64,000 nucleotides of DNA from Triplophysa rosa (taxonomy: Eukaryota > Chordata > Actinopteri > Cypriniformes > Nemacheilidae), in contig NC_079891.1 in assembly GCF_024868665.1 (NCBI RefSeq), positions 28,373,642 to 28,437,641 of the forward strand. Reading direction: 5' to 3'. Below are positions 62,540 through 64,000 of the stretch, piece by piece. The notes under the pieces are model-generated. The model did no database searches. It was not told where the DNA came from and worked only from the letters and a program-made list of their open reading frames with translations. Each line of letters starts with the position of its first letter. Positions within the stretch are counted from its first letter, which is position 1. Made by a program: the position numbers and the translations under genes.

Positions 62540-63560
62540 GGTGCATATGTCAAGAATCAGTAGTGCTCCGCGTGCAACAAGTGTGGGCTTCCTTGCTTAT
62601 GTACAGTGTGTGCACATCTGTTAGTTTCTCTCTGAGGATGAGCTAAATCCTCTCACATCTGCCTTACAGAGGAGAGAAATTAATCACCCGATCTATTCTT
62701 CCCTGTCCATCCTCACACGCTCAACATTCTGTCCTTCAACCGGGGGGGGAGCATCGTCTGCCCGCAAGCACCATGGGAAATCTCGGGGGGTGGGTGGAGG
62801 GGATTGCAATGGTTTGTTTGGAATACTTAATATGACTGCGGGACAGCGCACAAACACACGCACACACATACACACTTGTCTCTTTCAAGCAGATGTGTAA
62901 ATAGCCCTGCGAATCGATCTGCGTGTTCCCACATACATTTTTCACCTCTCATTTTTCATCCCTCTGGGTGTTTGCGTCCGTCCACGTGTGCATGTGTGTG
63001 TTTGTGTTTGATTGATGCCTCCCGAGGTTGGTGAGTTAGTCATGCAACTAATTAATGGATTAGCTTGTGGACCGAAGGCTGGACCGGTGTATATACGCAC
63101 ACGCGCTCGCCCACATATACACAGGCGAGAATAGTGGAAGTCACGGGAAGGTGAGTTTAACAAGGTTTTTTGTTCCTTTTCGAGTTTTACATACGGCAAT
63201 CGCCTGAATAACCCGCAGAAGATTTACTGTACACCACGTGGGCACGTGTGTGCGTGATAAAGCCTGTTGTAAATAGACTGTGTCGTATCTGATAAGCTCA
63301 ATGAATAGAGGGCTATAAAACAGAGCAATGAATCTAGGCTGAAATTTATAGACACACACATTGTCCCTGTTTGATTCTTTCTTTCGTTTATTTACTCTCC
63401 TGAGCCTCGGATTGTTTTTCAATAAGGGATCTGCCTATAATTGGAGCGCACGTGGTTTTTGATAAGACAAGGACAAACGGCGGCAATGGTTAAGGAAGGA
63501 AAAACAAGAAAAGAAGGAAGCAGAGACGGATAAAAGAGAAGGCTGATGTAAATCAAACAG
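62540..63560. other. tenm1: tenm1 intron: non-coding
   Basis: CA/TG-rich patches near 62855-62875 and 62985-63010. No exon recognised. Confidence 0.4.
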
Positions 63561-64000
63561 GAGGGATGTCCAGCTATAAAGTTTTATTGTGGGATAGAGG
63601 ACGTCAGCGGGGCCTCCGGCTCCAGGGGCCCGACGTCAGGCCGCAGGGGCGAACGAAACGGCGGATGCAATGGAAGCACAAATGGAAGAGGGCGGCTAAG
63701 TGAGCATGATGCAACAGGCAGAAGCGAGGCAGACCTAATCACCGAGCCGGCGCGCAGGCAGAGTCGCGGCAGTGGAGTGGGAGAATATCCTTGAGGTTTC
63801 GCAGCATGAGTCACAGCAGCGAAGGTAGAATCAAAGACCATCGCAGAGGCTCTGCCGCATGAGTCACGGCAGCAGATGTGGCGCCGAAACTATCGCAGTA
63901 GCTCTGCGTTGGGATTCGCAGCAGATGTTTCTTTGTTTAGCAGTTTTCCTCCAGTCGCTAATATGCCAGAGCAGCAAGTGTGACATTTTTGGCGGTGTGC
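63561..64000. other. GC-rich block running off the window, unclassified
   Basis: The composition changes sharply to G+C-rich. GCATGAGTCAC recurs at 63804 and 63857, and ATCGCAG(A/T)(G/A)GCTCTG-like phrases repeat with the same 53-bp period. On the minus strand an AATAAA lies just beyond the left edge of the GC-rich part (about 63580-63590). It could be the end of a repeat (for example a retroelement terminus) or another CpG-rich unit; neither can be shown here. Confidence 0.3.

Noticed and set aside
63584..63841. Minus-strand 85-codon Pro/Leu-rich ORF as a gene
   Set aside because: Its length is explained by GC-rich composition; no domain is visible and it covers part of the 53-bp repeat.
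43521..64000. A search for the next tenm1 exon (proline-rich segment and membrane span)
   Set aside because: No plus-strand ORF contains a polyproline stretch followed by the cysteine-containing membrane-proximal motif or a hydrophobic span of the teneurin type. The exon is probably beyond the window.

Overview
The window looks like vertebrate, and specifically teleost fish, genomic DNA; the repeat repertoire resembles that of cyprinids, but I cannot name the species. It holds almost no protein-coding sequence. The only recognisable gene is the 5' part of a teneurin on the + strand, most like teneurin-1 (tenm1). Two coding exons are visible: 39614-39827, with the start codon, and 43257-43520. 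Their splice phases join exactly, and together they give the first 159 residues of the intracellular domain plus the first base of the next codon. The next exon, which should carry the proline-rich region and the membrane segment, is not found before the window ends.

Layout. Positions 1-4500 are AT-rich, non-coding DNA with an hAT MITE and other repeat pieces. A CpG-dense block at about 4590-5780 looks like a promoter. It contains a strong splice donor at 5076 that fits a non-coding first exon of tenm1 (inferred, not proven). From 5.1 to 39.5 kb lies what would be a giant first intron, full of DNA transposons: at least seven hAT-type copies with terminal inverted repeats, several TTAA-flanked MITEs, tRNA-derived SINEs and a LINE reverse-transcriptase fragment. 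At 39.5-43.5 kb are the two coding exons and a 3.4 kb intron containing a 144-bp, 96% identical inverted repeat. From 43.5 to 64 kb is the next large intron, with a 46-bp minisatellite, two abutting Harbinger-like MITEs, more hAT, TTAA and Tc1-like elements, and a doublet of RFX-type X-boxes near 62.5 kb.

Many transposon copies could be bounded to the base because the target-site duplication is visible. The clearest is a 928-bp hAT MITE (duplication GTTGAAGC) inserted inside the BED-finger reading frame of another hAT element (duplication CCGTTTAA). There are no bacterial features, no CRISPR array, no rRNA or free-standing tRNA gene, and no viral or toxin gene that I can recognise. The most unusual observations are the intronic inverted repeat, the nested hATs, the shared TAA of the two Harbinger-like MITEs, the X-box doublet and the predicted strong-context upstream ORF in the tenm1 leader.
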